DNA of 64,000 nt from Lamellibrachia satsuma (Eukaryota > Annelida > Polychaeta > Sabellida > Siboglinidae), in the NCBI GenBank assembly GCA_033239005.1, contig BSQZ01000037.1, forward strand, positions 4,524,001-4,588,000. The letters run 5' to 3'. A program made the translations under genes and the position numbers. A model generated the notes under the pieces. That model worked only from the letters and a program-made list of their open reading frames with translations. It ran no database searches and was not told where the DNA came from. Below, piece by piece: positions 39,478-48,321 of the stretch (its first letter is position 1; every line of letters starts with the position of its first letter).

Positions 39478-42400
39478 CATTATAGTTAATGTGATATTTA
39501 GTTAACGTGTTCTGTTTTTGTGTTCTTGTTTCACGATTATGGTAATACACCATGTTGCATTGAATTAATTACTATATTAATTAATTAATACATTGTGTGG
39601 TGCTTAACCCTTGGAGTGACCAGTGATAAACTTCCATGGTGTATACTAGTTGGAGCTATTTTAAAAAAATCATCGCTAATAATTATTGTAAAAATATGAA
39701 TGAGCATACTAAAATTACCCAAATGTGGGCATTGACTGTATCATGTGCTTTTTGTAAGCTTAATCGTCGTCAGCTATCATTGACTATGCTCGTGAATAAA
39801 AATGAGACAGAAAGAAGAATAAATTTGTGGCGAATCTGGCCCAGTGGCGCCTCTAATATTAATGCTTGTTGATACAGGGAGACGACGCCGAGGTGGCACC
39901 ACTGAGGGAGAAGATCCTCGAACAGAGACGCGTCATGTTTGAAGCTCTGCAGACAGAAGTCAGCAAGCGGTGGACCTTCGAGGAAACCGTTAGTACTCAC
40001 CCATCAACATCCACTTATGGGACATTTCTAAACATCAGTGTTTGATATTGAATGAAATCGATGTCATACTTCAAACGTGAAACTTTGAATTATAAAGACC
40101 TGTGGATACCTGTGAAGATGTCCTCATCCTTTCTGCTGTAGCAGGTGTACACATACTGACATGATTGTAGCAGAAAGTGGTTTATTTCTTCCTCTTTCAT
40201 CAGCACCCGTATGAAATGGGATTGGAAAATAAACAACGTTTTTGTAGAAAGTTAATCAATGTACAACGAAATGAAATATCTGCTAACCCCTCTCCCCAAC
40301 GAAACCAAACCTTTTTTAGTATCAAACATCAATGTTTTGAAATGATCCTGTTAATTTTACATTTTTTGTGTCCCTCACATGAGGTGTTGCCACCTTCGGA
40401 TGCCTCTGCACGGACCGCCCAAAAGTCGGCAGCAGAGAGCAGGTGGGACATTGTCTGGTCTTTCCTGCAGTCACATTTCACTGAGTGCGTCAGTGTAACG
40501 CCACCTCTTGGTCGTCTTTGCTCGGCTGACTCCTGTACGCAGGCGGTTGAGGGATCACCAGCAGAGCCATGGTGCATCAGACCCTGCTGGTAGGGATTCA
40601 GCTGGTAGTAATCCCATTTTCACGACTGCTGATGTTTCTTGCAGTTATATTTCCTACATTTCCAGTCTGGTGCTGATGGGTGATGAGTTTAGCGGTTTCG
40701 TGGGGTTGAAACTTTTCTGCGACTTCAGTTGGCTCGCAGCAGGTACGTGGTTGTGTAGCTAGTGTCTTGCGTCTGTCGCCTGCCTTGATCTTTCTGTGCG
40801 ACTAGCAACAATCCGCCTGATGTCCGGTGGAGCTGTGCCAGCCAGCAGGTGTAAGCTGTCTATGTTGGTAGGCTTCATGGTGCGGCAGCAGTTATGTAGG
40901 GCAGGGTTCAGTTTCTTTGCATGTGTTGCCCATATAACGTGTATTCTGCAGTTGAATAGCAAAGAGCAAAGCTGGTGGATGTTAGAGTTGATGCTCTTCC
41001 ACATTTCGAGTTTGCAAGTTTGTGGATGATGATGTTTTTTGTGTTTACCTTCTGTTTGGTGTTACAAATGTGCATTTTTATGATGGTGTTCTGTCAAGAT
41101 ACACTGGTGTTGTATGGTAGTGTTCTGTCAAGGTGGACACCAAGATACACTGTTGCTGTGTTGGCAAATCTGGTGCCATTCCAGGTAGGATTTAGTTCGC
41201 GCTTAGCATCTCTGTTACTCAGATGGAAGGCACACACCTTGGTCTTGGATGGATTTGCACGTGGTTGGTTCACTCTGTAGTATGTTGTCATGGTTCCCAG
41301 CACTGGACACTTGGTCATTTGTGTATATGTTGAGCAACAATGGCACCAGTGCAGTTTTCTGGAGTAATCCGTTTCTTTGACTGCCATCGGCTGTTATTAC
41401 CATCCAGTGGCATGAAAAATCACCAATTTTCGAACATATTGTGTATTGTGTCACCGGCTATCTCTAGCACTTTGGCGAGGAAGCGTCGGTAGTTGACGGT
41501 GTTGTATACTGTCGATAGATCAACGAAGACAGCTCCGGTAATTAGTAAGGTGTCAGTTGTATATGTATGACTGGCCTTTTATATTTTATATCAAAGCCTT
41601 TATGAAGAAAACATTATAATTCAGTTATATTTTGTAGTATGTCGTGTGGCTAGTCCCTGGTATTTATTGATTCTGTTCTGTGTTTCAAATGATTTATATG
41701 TTGATTGCTGAGGTCAAACCATATACTACCCAGCTAATTTTGTGCATGCATGTGCCCGTACACATGCATACACAGACTACACGACTTTCATTCTATCTGA
41801 CATGTTGTAGGTTAGACGGCCATACTTCCATGTGAAGCCTCTCGAGAAGTCGCAGTTGAAGAACTGGCGGGAGTACCTTGACTTTGAGATGAGCTGCGGC
41901 TCTTATGAGAGAATCATCGTCCTCTTCGAGCGCTGCGTAATCACATGTGCCCTTTATGAGGAATTCTGGCTGAAGGTTGGTGCAATATGCTGCGTTGTAT
42001 TCATTATTTGTGGGTATTAAGAATATTTGAGTCCAAGTTGTCTATCTTGGTTTAAGCACTGATATTGTCTATAGTATAGAGATTATTTAATTTTATCTTG
42101 TGGATTTGTTTATGATTATATTATATATCATCTCATCAACATACCAAGCTAGTCTCAATTAGTTACCTAGCTTTCAAAACTGGAATATCTTCCAGAGAAA
42201 ATCCCAATTGACAGTCCTTACTTGTACAGTTTTAGGATGTCACAGAATGGAGAACTTGATTTCAGTGTGTAACAAATTGTTAGTATTTCACAGTAGCCTA
42301 TGTGATGTTGCTGTACTTCAGTATGCCAAGTACCAGGAGCCACGGGGCATTGAAGCAATACGGCATGTCCTACAGCGCGCATGTAACATCCACCTACCAA

Positions 42401-45400
42401 AGAAGCCACATGTTCACTTTACATGGGCTGCGTATGAGGAACGTCACGGTAAGATCATCACGTCCGTGTGGCACCGTCAGGGCAGTTGATATACATCAAA
42501 GATGTGACGTACTTCAAAAGAACTTCTTCATTTAGCATATTCTGTTCAGGAAGTTGCTGGCCAAATCTTTTTGTGAAATCAATCTCTTTCTCCATCTACT
42601 CTACCCGCCACTGTCACTGTGATGTCCTTCTGTCTCTGTCACAGTGTGCCTCTGCTTCTATTTCCCAACACTTTTCCCATCAGAATAATTTTGTCCAACC
42701 TTTTAACTTGGCTGACATATTTCAGGGTTTTTATAGGAACATTGTGATGAAGTTTTATTTGAAATTCATATAGTCCTGGCTGTTTGAGAAAGAACTATTA
42801 ATTATATGTTAATGTCTGTAATCGAATGCTGTAACAGTGGTGCTGATGGAGGGGTGTTTGTTACCGGGAAGTATGTTAGTGTAACTGTAATTGGAGGCTG
42901 TAACAGTGGTGCTGATGGAGGGTGTTTGTTACTGGGAAGTATGTTAGTGTAACTGTAATTGGAGGCTGTAACAGTGGGGCTGATGGAGGGGTGTTTGTTA
43001 CAGGGAAGTATGTTAGTGTATCTGTAATTGGAGGCTGTAACAGTGGAGCTGATGGAGGGGTGTTTGTTACCGGGAAGTATGTTAGTGTAACTGTAATTGG
43101 AGGCTGTAACAGTGGGGCTGATGGAGGGGTGTTTGTTACAGGGAAGTATGTTAGTGTAACTGTAATTGGAGGCTGTAACAGTGGGGCTGATGGAGGGGTG
43201 TTTGTTACAGGGAAGTATGTTAGTGTATCTGTAATTGGAGGCTGTAACAGTGGGGCTGATGGAGGGGTGTTTGTTACAGGGAAGTATGTTAGTGTAACTG
43301 TAATTGGAGGCTGTAACAGTGGAGCTGATGGAGGAGTGTTTGTTACCGGGAAGTATGTTAGTGTAACTGTAATTGGAGGCTGTAACAGTTGGGCTGATGG
43401 AGGGGTGTTTGTTACAGGGAAGTATGTTAGTGAATCTGTAATTGGAGGCTGTAACAGTGGAGCTGATGGAGGGGTGTTTGTTACTGGGAAGTATGTTAGT
43501 GTAACTGTAATTGGAGGCTGTAACAGTGGGGCTGATGGAGGGGTGTTTGTTACAGGGAAGTATGTTAGTGTAACTGTAATTGGAAGCTGTAACAGTGGGG
43601 CTGATGGAGGGGTGTTTGTTACAGGGAAGTATGTTAGTGTATCTGTAATTGGAGGCTGTAACAGTGGGGCTGATGGAGGGGTGTTTGTTACAGGGAAGTA
43701 TGTTAGTGTATCTGTAATTGGAGGCTGTAACAGTGGGGCTGATGGAGGGGTGTTTATTACAGGGAAGTATGTTAGTGTATCTGTAATTGGAGGCTGTAAC
43801 AGTGGGGCTGATGGAGGGTGTTTGTTACAGGGAAGTATGTTAGTGTATCTGTAATTGGAGGCTGTAACAGTGGGGCTGATGGAGGGGTGTTTGTTACAGG
43901 GAAGTATGTTAGTGTATCTGTAAATGGAGGCTGTAACAGTGGGGCTGATGGAGGGGTGTTTGTTACTGGGAAGTATGTTAGTGTAACTGTAATTGGAGGC
44001 TGTAACAGTGGTGCTGATGGAGGGGTGTTTGTTACAGGGAAGTATGTTAGTGTATCTGTAATTGGAGGCTGTAACAGTGGGGCTGATGGAGGGGTGTTTG
44101 TTACAGGGAAGTATGTTAGTGTATCTGTAATTGGAGGCTGTAACAGTGGGGCTGATGGAGGGGTGTTTGTTACAGGGAAGTATGTTAGTGTATCTGTAAT
44201 TGGACGCTGTAACAGTGGGGCTGATGGAGGGGTGTTTGTTACAGGGAAGTATGTTAGTGTATCTGTAGTTGGACGCTGTAACAGTGGGGCTGATGGAGGG
44301 GTGTTTGTTACAGGGAAGTATATTAGTGTATCTGTAGTTGGAGGCTGTAACAGGGTGTCTGATGGAGGGGTGTTTGTTACAGGGAAGTATGTTAGTGTAT
44401 CTGTAGTTGGACGCTGTAATAGTGGAACTGATGGAGGGGTGTTTGTTACAGGGATGTATGAGGAAGCAGCGGCAGTGTTGCTGTAACAGTGGAACTGATG
44501 GAGGGGTGTTTGTTACAGGGATGTATGAGGAAGCAGCGGCAGTGTTGCTGTAACAGTGGAACTGATGGAGGGGTGTTTGTTACAGGGATGTATGAGGAAG
44601 CAGCGGCAGTGTTGCACAGACTGGAGAAGAACATGGATGGGCTGGCGATGGTGTCGCTGCGATGTATTAGTCTGGCAAGACGACAGGGAAACTTCAGTCA
44701 TGTGGATGAACTTTACAAGGACTACATCAGTAAATCTGAGTCGGCTGAAGTGAGGGGCTTCTATGTCATCAAGTATGCTCGCTACCTTGCCAAGGTATGT
44801 GTACTTTATGCCATGGAATAACTGAAAACTGTTGTAAGTGGCATTTTGTGTGATGAGTCTAGTGAATTCAACTGTGGATGATAGCAGATGTTTGTAGTAT
44901 CACTTGTAGTATCACTGATAAATGAACTAAGCATACGACCAAACATCTGTCGTTAATGTGAATTACTGTTATGCTTTATTAAGTTTATTTTGAAGCGCTT
45001 TTCAATTCATAGTATTTGTATTGATTCGTGATTGAATGTTTTAATAATCCATTTAGTAATTTACACCTAACCTAAATTTATAAAACATGTAATAATTTAT
45101 TTATTAAATGCTGTTCAGTGGTGTACACAGACATGTGCATGTTTATGTCATGCAATGTCCGTCTTTGTTTTGCAGGTTATTGGCAACATAGATGCGGCAA
45201 AAACAATATTAGAAGATGCTTTGGATAGAGACCAGGTTTGTTCATTATTTAACACTGACTTGTAGATACATGAATTGTTTAAGTAGCAAAATGTTCTGTT
45301 TCCACTGTATATTGCCTTATATGAATGAATAATGAAGTTAAAGAAACCTGCAGCTCTTTACTGTTTCTCCCATGTGATGTCTTTGCTGTAATATTCATTT

Positions 45401-48321
45401 CTGTGTTTCCCTCTAGCTGTTATTGCCTGTACTGACTGTATATCATGGTTGCAGACCCTGTGTGAGAACCTCAACAATAGAAGAAGTCATATATCGGTGT
45501 TGAAGAGTCAAAACAACGAATGTCCATTTTGATCTTGGTGTGGTTGGTTGGATATGTGTCTATTACACTAACTTCTAACGTATAAAATTGGACTTTCATT
45601 GTTTTAAATCTTCAACGACATAGCTGTTGCAGATGTGTTGCAATATATTCCTCTCTGACATTTTGTTTACAGACTTGACATCTGCATAACAAAAGACTAG
45701 ATGATAGTCTGGACAAGATATCTTTCCTCGTGGTTTATCACATGATCAGGTCTACTTGTGTGCCCTACTTTGCATGATGGTTTCCTGACTGTAGAATGCA
45801 TTTGAATTTAAAATTAATTATTTTATTGGACTTGTGTTTTGTTTTATGTTTCTCCTGCAGTCGAACCACAAGTTGTACCTACAACTGATCGACCTTCAAT
45901 ATCAGAAGTCAAGTGTAGACGAGCAGGAGATGTTGAAGTTGTTTGGTCGTGCAATTGACGGTCCCCTTCCCACCGAACACCGCGTTGCGTTCTCACAACG
46001 AAGACTAGAGTTCCTCGAAGATTTTGGCTCGAACGTTACACGGTGAGATCCTCAGTAGCATGCACTTTTGCATTGACGTTTTGCCAAAGTTAGATACAAA
46101 TAAGACAAATAATATACCATTTTGAACAACATGCACAATAAGACTGTGATGTCTGTAGTTCAAGTAGACAATATCCTGGATCAGGACATTCAAAGCGAAA
46201 CCACTTGCAAAAACGTAAGATTTTCAGGCATGCAATTACATGGCATCAGAACCATGTGTGAAGATCAATAAAGTAATTAAACATTTTGCAAAGAGTCACA
46301 CCATTAACTTGTACCCTCTGTGTTAGTTTGCATCCTGTACTTATCACTAATTCATTTTATGGTGTATTGCATTGGTTTATTTAGTCAAAGCTGCTTTCAT
46401 AATGAATAGTATGCTTTTGTTTCAGAATATTGGACGCATACGAGGAACACCAAAAGATACTGAAGGAACTACAGGCAACGAAGAAGCGGAAAATGTCCGA
46501 ATCACAGTACGTAGCATGTGTGCTCTTTCTGGGGGGGGGGGTTGTTTCAGAAATAGCTAGCTAACATTTTTTGAGCTCATCGTCTTCTCTGAAGAATAGA
46601 ACTGATTTATTAGAGGGTGTTAATGAAGTTAAGCAGTCGGAACAGCCATAGAATAGTGCCAATACAGAGAGGTTAACGTGGATGGAAAAAGCTCCTAGAC
46701 TATTGGGTACTTGACTACTTGGGGGTGTGGGAGCTCACGGGGTGTGGGAAGTTCTCTTACTAGCATTCCCCTCTGTTTGTCATCTTCCTGTCTTATTAAC
46801 TTTATTGCTCTTCTTCTTCAAAGTTCCTTTTATAAGAGGGCGAGGCCGACTAATTTTTATACTGTTGCCCTGCCTTAGTTACTCTTTTCCACTGCTCTCT
46901 ACTGGAAACTTTTTCCCTCCCTTTTCCCATAGCCTCGCTTTCCCACCACCTCCCTCTCTCTGGTAGTCTGTTCTTGAAAGCTAAAGGTGGGCTTAAAACA
47001 TGTTGCGTACTACGCACTACTGATAACCTGTGAATATGGACATTGCACGGTAGAACCCTTCTGTATATTGGGCATTAGGAAGCCAAAGGAAAATGTTTTG
47101 CTGCGGGTGCCGAGACTTTGGTAAAGGTTGACCTGGGTGTGAACTTGTGAAGCTTATGATTTTGTTTGTTGAGTGTGAACCAATGCTTGTTGTAAAATGC
47201 ACAGTGAACAAGAGCAATACTTTTAAATTTTCAAGCAGGAAACGGAGTGATGTAAAATATTTGTTTTAGGGAGTCGACGGACAAGAAGACTCGCACGGAA
47301 TTGGCTCCAGATGTCACCGCTAGTAACTATGTACAGCCAACGCCAGTAATGCAGCCATACGGTGACACGAATGCTGCTTACAGCTACCCCCAGCATTGGG
47401 GGGCATATGCGGTGAGTTCAGTCATGGGTAGTTGTATTTGCTGTGTTGGCACCCAGTCAGTGCGTATTAGCTGGTGTTGTGTTATACATAAGTAACATGC
47501 AATATTCTACCACGGGTGTCTCTAGCCGTTATTCATTATTTTATGACTTAAAGGTGCCTCTCTCCAGTTCACTTTTTTCACACACCTCGTTTCAGGCTCG
47601 TGTCGCTAAGAATCAACTGTAACATGCTTGCTTGTATGTAAATTTTTTTTTTTTTTGACAAAATCTTTGGACAAACTGTCAAATTATTTTCAGCTGAACC
47701 CACTGAAAAAAATTGCAGAAGTGGCTCCGACTCTAATCCCCTTTGTATACTGTGACAGAAGGCTAACCCCCCTATATACTGCTCACACTCTAGCAAGTCA
47801 CTCAGTCTAACAATCAAAGTTAATTCTTTTGATGATTTTAACAAAAGCATACACTTATTGAACCGACTGTATATTATGAGTCGAGTATTAACTACAATAA
47901 TTATCTTGATATATGGAGTATTAAAAGAACGTGAGAAAAATTATAGCGCAGTAATTACAAAGAAACAAAGCAAAGTTGTACATAAGAGAGGCATCCAAAT
48001 GTAGGCTTTGCTTATTTATGGTTCATTTACATATTGAAAAAGTGAATTCTGCAATTTTCATATGGTAATGCATTAGGACTGTCATGTCATGTTATTGTAT
48101 TTTGTTGCTGTAATAATTAATGTATACTTAATATTATGTATACTTCTAAATATTATCTATGCTTACAAACATAACTTCATACTTAATATAATCATAATTT
48201 GTCATCTCTGCTACCAGCAAAGCTTTAACATCCTTTCACTTGCTTACAGAATCCTGCCGGATATGGATACCAGCATCCTGGCTGGAACAACTATGCACAG
48301 CAATACTATGGTGCCCAATGA
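22734..48321 (+). CDS. PRPF39: Pre-mRNA-processing factor 39, U1 snRNP-associated (15 exons, 719 aa)
   Basis: Exons: 22734-22782, 26670-27001, 27599-27715, 28396-28511, 36304-36471, 37170-37398, 39878-39988, 41811-41975, 42322-42448, 44586-44794, 45176-45235, 45861-46042, 46426-46506, 47270-47411, 48250-48321 (stop TGA 48319-48321). Phases agree at every junction, 2160 nt. The protein is built of HAT (half-a-TPR) helices: [111 protein letters not shown]. Residues 17-85 are charged and low-complexity; about 309-332 is a Pro/Glu insert; the tail is Tyr/Gln-rich. Known role: U1 snRNP accessory factor (homologue of yeast Prp39/Prp42, homodimeric in metazoa) that aids 5' splice-site use. Exon 5 ends at a weak GTCTGT donor. 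The acceptor at 37169 was chosen for exon 6 because it alone keeps the frame and the family spacing. Intron 9 contains a minisatellite made of the exon-10 acceptor. Confidence 0.95.
23040..23140. repeat. Short tandem repeat in PRPF39 intron 1
   Basis: GTCCATAAGTCATGATTTGA occurs three times at spacings of about 36 and 30 bp, 250-350 bp downstream of PRPF39 exon 1. The remainder of intron 1 up to 24600 shows nothing I can identify apart from a TATA-rich microsatellite near 24390-24421. Confidence 0.8.
24601..25264. mobile_element. piggyBac-type MITE with TTAA target duplication
   Basis: Bounded by TTAA at 24601-24604 and 25261-25264. The ends are CCCATTAGGGCCCAGG... and ...GGGGTCTAATGGG, giving short TIRs CCCATTAG(G/A)CCC. 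TTAA duplication with CCC-starting TIRs is the piggyBac signature. The 192-codon open frame across the element on the minus strand has no transposase features and runs outside the TIR, so I treat it as chance. Confidence 0.75.
26042..26366. promoter_or_regulatory. Cluster of AGGTCA motifs in PRPF39 intron 1
   Basis: About a dozen GGTCA-containing sites, mostly AGGTCA, all on the plus strand, occur in 325 bp. They include AGGTCAAAGGTTA (a DR1-like arrangement, 26171) and TAGGTCAAGGTCA (26315), which contains TCAAGGTCA, the extended monomer site of NR5A/ERR receptors. AGGTCA is the nuclear-receptor half-site. The cluster lies 300-600 bp upstream of exon 2. It may instead be a degenerate tandem repeat or a transposon remnant; regulatory function is inference. 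Confidence 0.35.
28843..29215. repeat. 47-bp minisatellite, about 8 units, PRPF39 intron 4
   Basis: Units carry CTAAACTGATTAAGTATAAA and GTATGCACTCTTGTTAAA. A related single copy of the ACTCCATCCTCA(A/G)CTGATTTA part occurs near 2660 and at 27018, so the array probably grew from a dispersed repeat. Confidence 0.9.
29403..33163 (+). mobile_element. TTAA-bounded DNA transposon with Mutator-like transposase (about 3.8 kb)
   Basis: Both ends read TTAAGGYGACA inward (29403 on plus; 33163 on minus), so a GGYGACA terminus sits next to TTAA on each side; beyond about 7 bp the TIR decays. Inside is a two-exon transposase gene (29964-32220). The 3' part holds an imperfect 60-bp direct repeat (about 32415-32470 and 32790-32850). 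TTAA duplication is known for piggyBac and Kolobok elements; the transposase domain resembles the Mutator-like family of invertebrates. It lies in PRPF39 intron 4 in the same orientation as the gene. Confidence 0.65.
29964..32220 (+). pseudogene. Mutator-like transposase, two exons, single in-frame TGA
   Basis: Exon 1 is 29964-30134 (57 codons, basic, Lys/Arg- then Ser-rich); the donor gtataa joins in phase to exon 2 starting at 30550 after CCCACAG. Exon 2 has a cysteine array (LLCPSCQC, later YCVTCDEV), then [26 protein letters not shown]-type strand, [76 protein letters not shown], and [20 protein letters not shown]. These blocks in this order define the Mutator-like transposase domain common in invertebrate genomes. 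The frame is open to TAG 32218-32220 except for TGA at 31333-31335, between WL and SHNDCN. One stop in about 600 codons suggests recent loss, or an active relative elsewhere. Confidence 0.8.
33693..34556 (-). mobile_element. CR1-type LINE, 5'-truncated copy 2
   Basis: Closely similar to 8521-9960: the same 3' decamer repeat (AACAAGATTT on plus), the same TTGCCATCCAAGCCAAAGG start, and the minus-strand reading [20 protein letters not shown] ... [13 protein letters not shown], the standard CR1 C-terminus. It breaks off at about 34556 within the RT/thumb region. Confidence 0.88.
34840..34967. repeat. 63-bp tandem duplication
   Basis: Two copies of a unit beginning GTGACACTGGTTTTATATAA, differing at about two positions, in PRPF39 intron 4. 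No other structure is recognised between 34557 and 35687. Confidence 0.9.
35688..35930. repeat. Dispersed repeat A, uninterrupted copy
   Basis: This is the intact reference for the copy broken at 2920-3124 / 6943-6981. It contains TTGCAGTGGATACTGGG and ends with GACTAGCAAAAAATCGAATT. It has no coding capacity. Confidence 0.7.
36035..36207 (-). mobile_element. CR1-type LINE 3' end, copy 3 (170 bp)
   Basis: Four to five AACAAGATTT units (plus-strand sense) are followed by the same 3' UTR sequence as the copies at 8521 and 33693, truncated after about 130 bp. It lies just 100 bp upstream of PRPF39 exon 5. Confidence 0.88.
37735..37887. repeat. 33-bp minisatellite, left block
   Basis: About 4-5 units of the GGAATAGATATAGTTTATAC type. 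The array resumes at about 39170-39315, so the elements at 37888-39130 were inserted within it. It lies in PRPF39 intron 6. Confidence 0.88.
37888..39130. mobile_element. 0.88-kb noncoding element in a head-to-tail partial dimer
   Basis: A full unit (about 37888-38757) is followed directly by a second partial copy (38758-39130) in the same orientation, starting at the same point with GCAATCAACAACACAACACA. A third, single copy in the opposite orientation lies at 52541-53450. No protein domain is visible. An internal 11-bp stem AATGTGGGCTC / GAGCCCACATT encloses about 60 bases. The head-to-tail arrangement resembles a terminal-repeat (TRIM-like) element or a piece of a tandem array; the class is unknown. 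Confidence 0.7.
39170..39315. repeat. 33-bp minisatellite, right block
   Basis: Continuation of the array at 37735-37887: GTCGGAATAGATATAGTTTA units, about four. Confidence 0.88.
39413..39471. repeat. (TA)n microsatellite
   Basis: About 29 uninterrupted TA dinucleotides in PRPF39 intron 6, some 400 bp upstream of exon 7. Confidence 0.95.
40365..41545 (-). mobile_element. 5'-truncated, decayed relative of the LINE at 3485-6627
   Basis: Minus-strand pieces match the other element segment by segment: [20 protein letters not shown], then [52 protein letters not shown] and a [17 protein letters not shown] zinc motif. RT sequence starts near 41545 within the VDLS..YDTVN region. Many frame changes show it is much older than the copy in the carrier gene. 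It occupies most of PRPF39 intron 7. Confidence 0.85.
42824..44585 (+). repeat. 69-bp minisatellite built from the exon-10 splice acceptor of PRPF39
   Basis: About 23 units of 69 bp (a few of 68) plus two terminal 67-bp units. Each 69-bp unit contains GTGTTTGTTACAGGGAAGTATG, closely matching the true junction TGTTTGTTACAG|GGATGTATGAGG at 44585/44586. In about 17 units the ACAG is intact; in the others it is ACCG or ACTG. The two terminal units (acceptors at 44451/44452 and 44518/44519) also copy the first 35 or so bases of exon 10, then run into CTGTAA, an in-frame stop. Because 69 = 3 x 23, the array has long open frames that encode a repeated 23-residue phrase; these are not evidence of a gene. 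Confidence 0.95.
44586..44794 (+). CDS. PRPF39: PRPF39 exon 10 (preceded by tandem decoy acceptors)
   Basis: The exon completes the glycine codon split at 42448 and reads [20 protein letters not shown], then [13 protein letters not shown] and [12 protein letters not shown] to donor gtatgt. This is the HAT-repeat region containing the family's LAM..LR..SL.RR.GN block. Its first 35 or so bases are present three times in tandem; only the third copy continues as CACAGACTGGAG into the conserved protein, so 44586 is the productive start. Confidence 0.93.

Noticed and set aside
42922..44486. Long open frames (310 and 222 codons) of a repeated 23-residue unit, looking like a repeat protein
   Set aside because: They arise because the 69-bp minisatellite unit is a multiple of three and has no stop in that frame. 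They lie inside intron 9 of PRPF39 between well-matched exons and show no codon-level conservation apart from the repeat itself.
42824..44585. CRISPR-like array
   Set aside because: Units are contiguous without unique spacers and the genome is animal.
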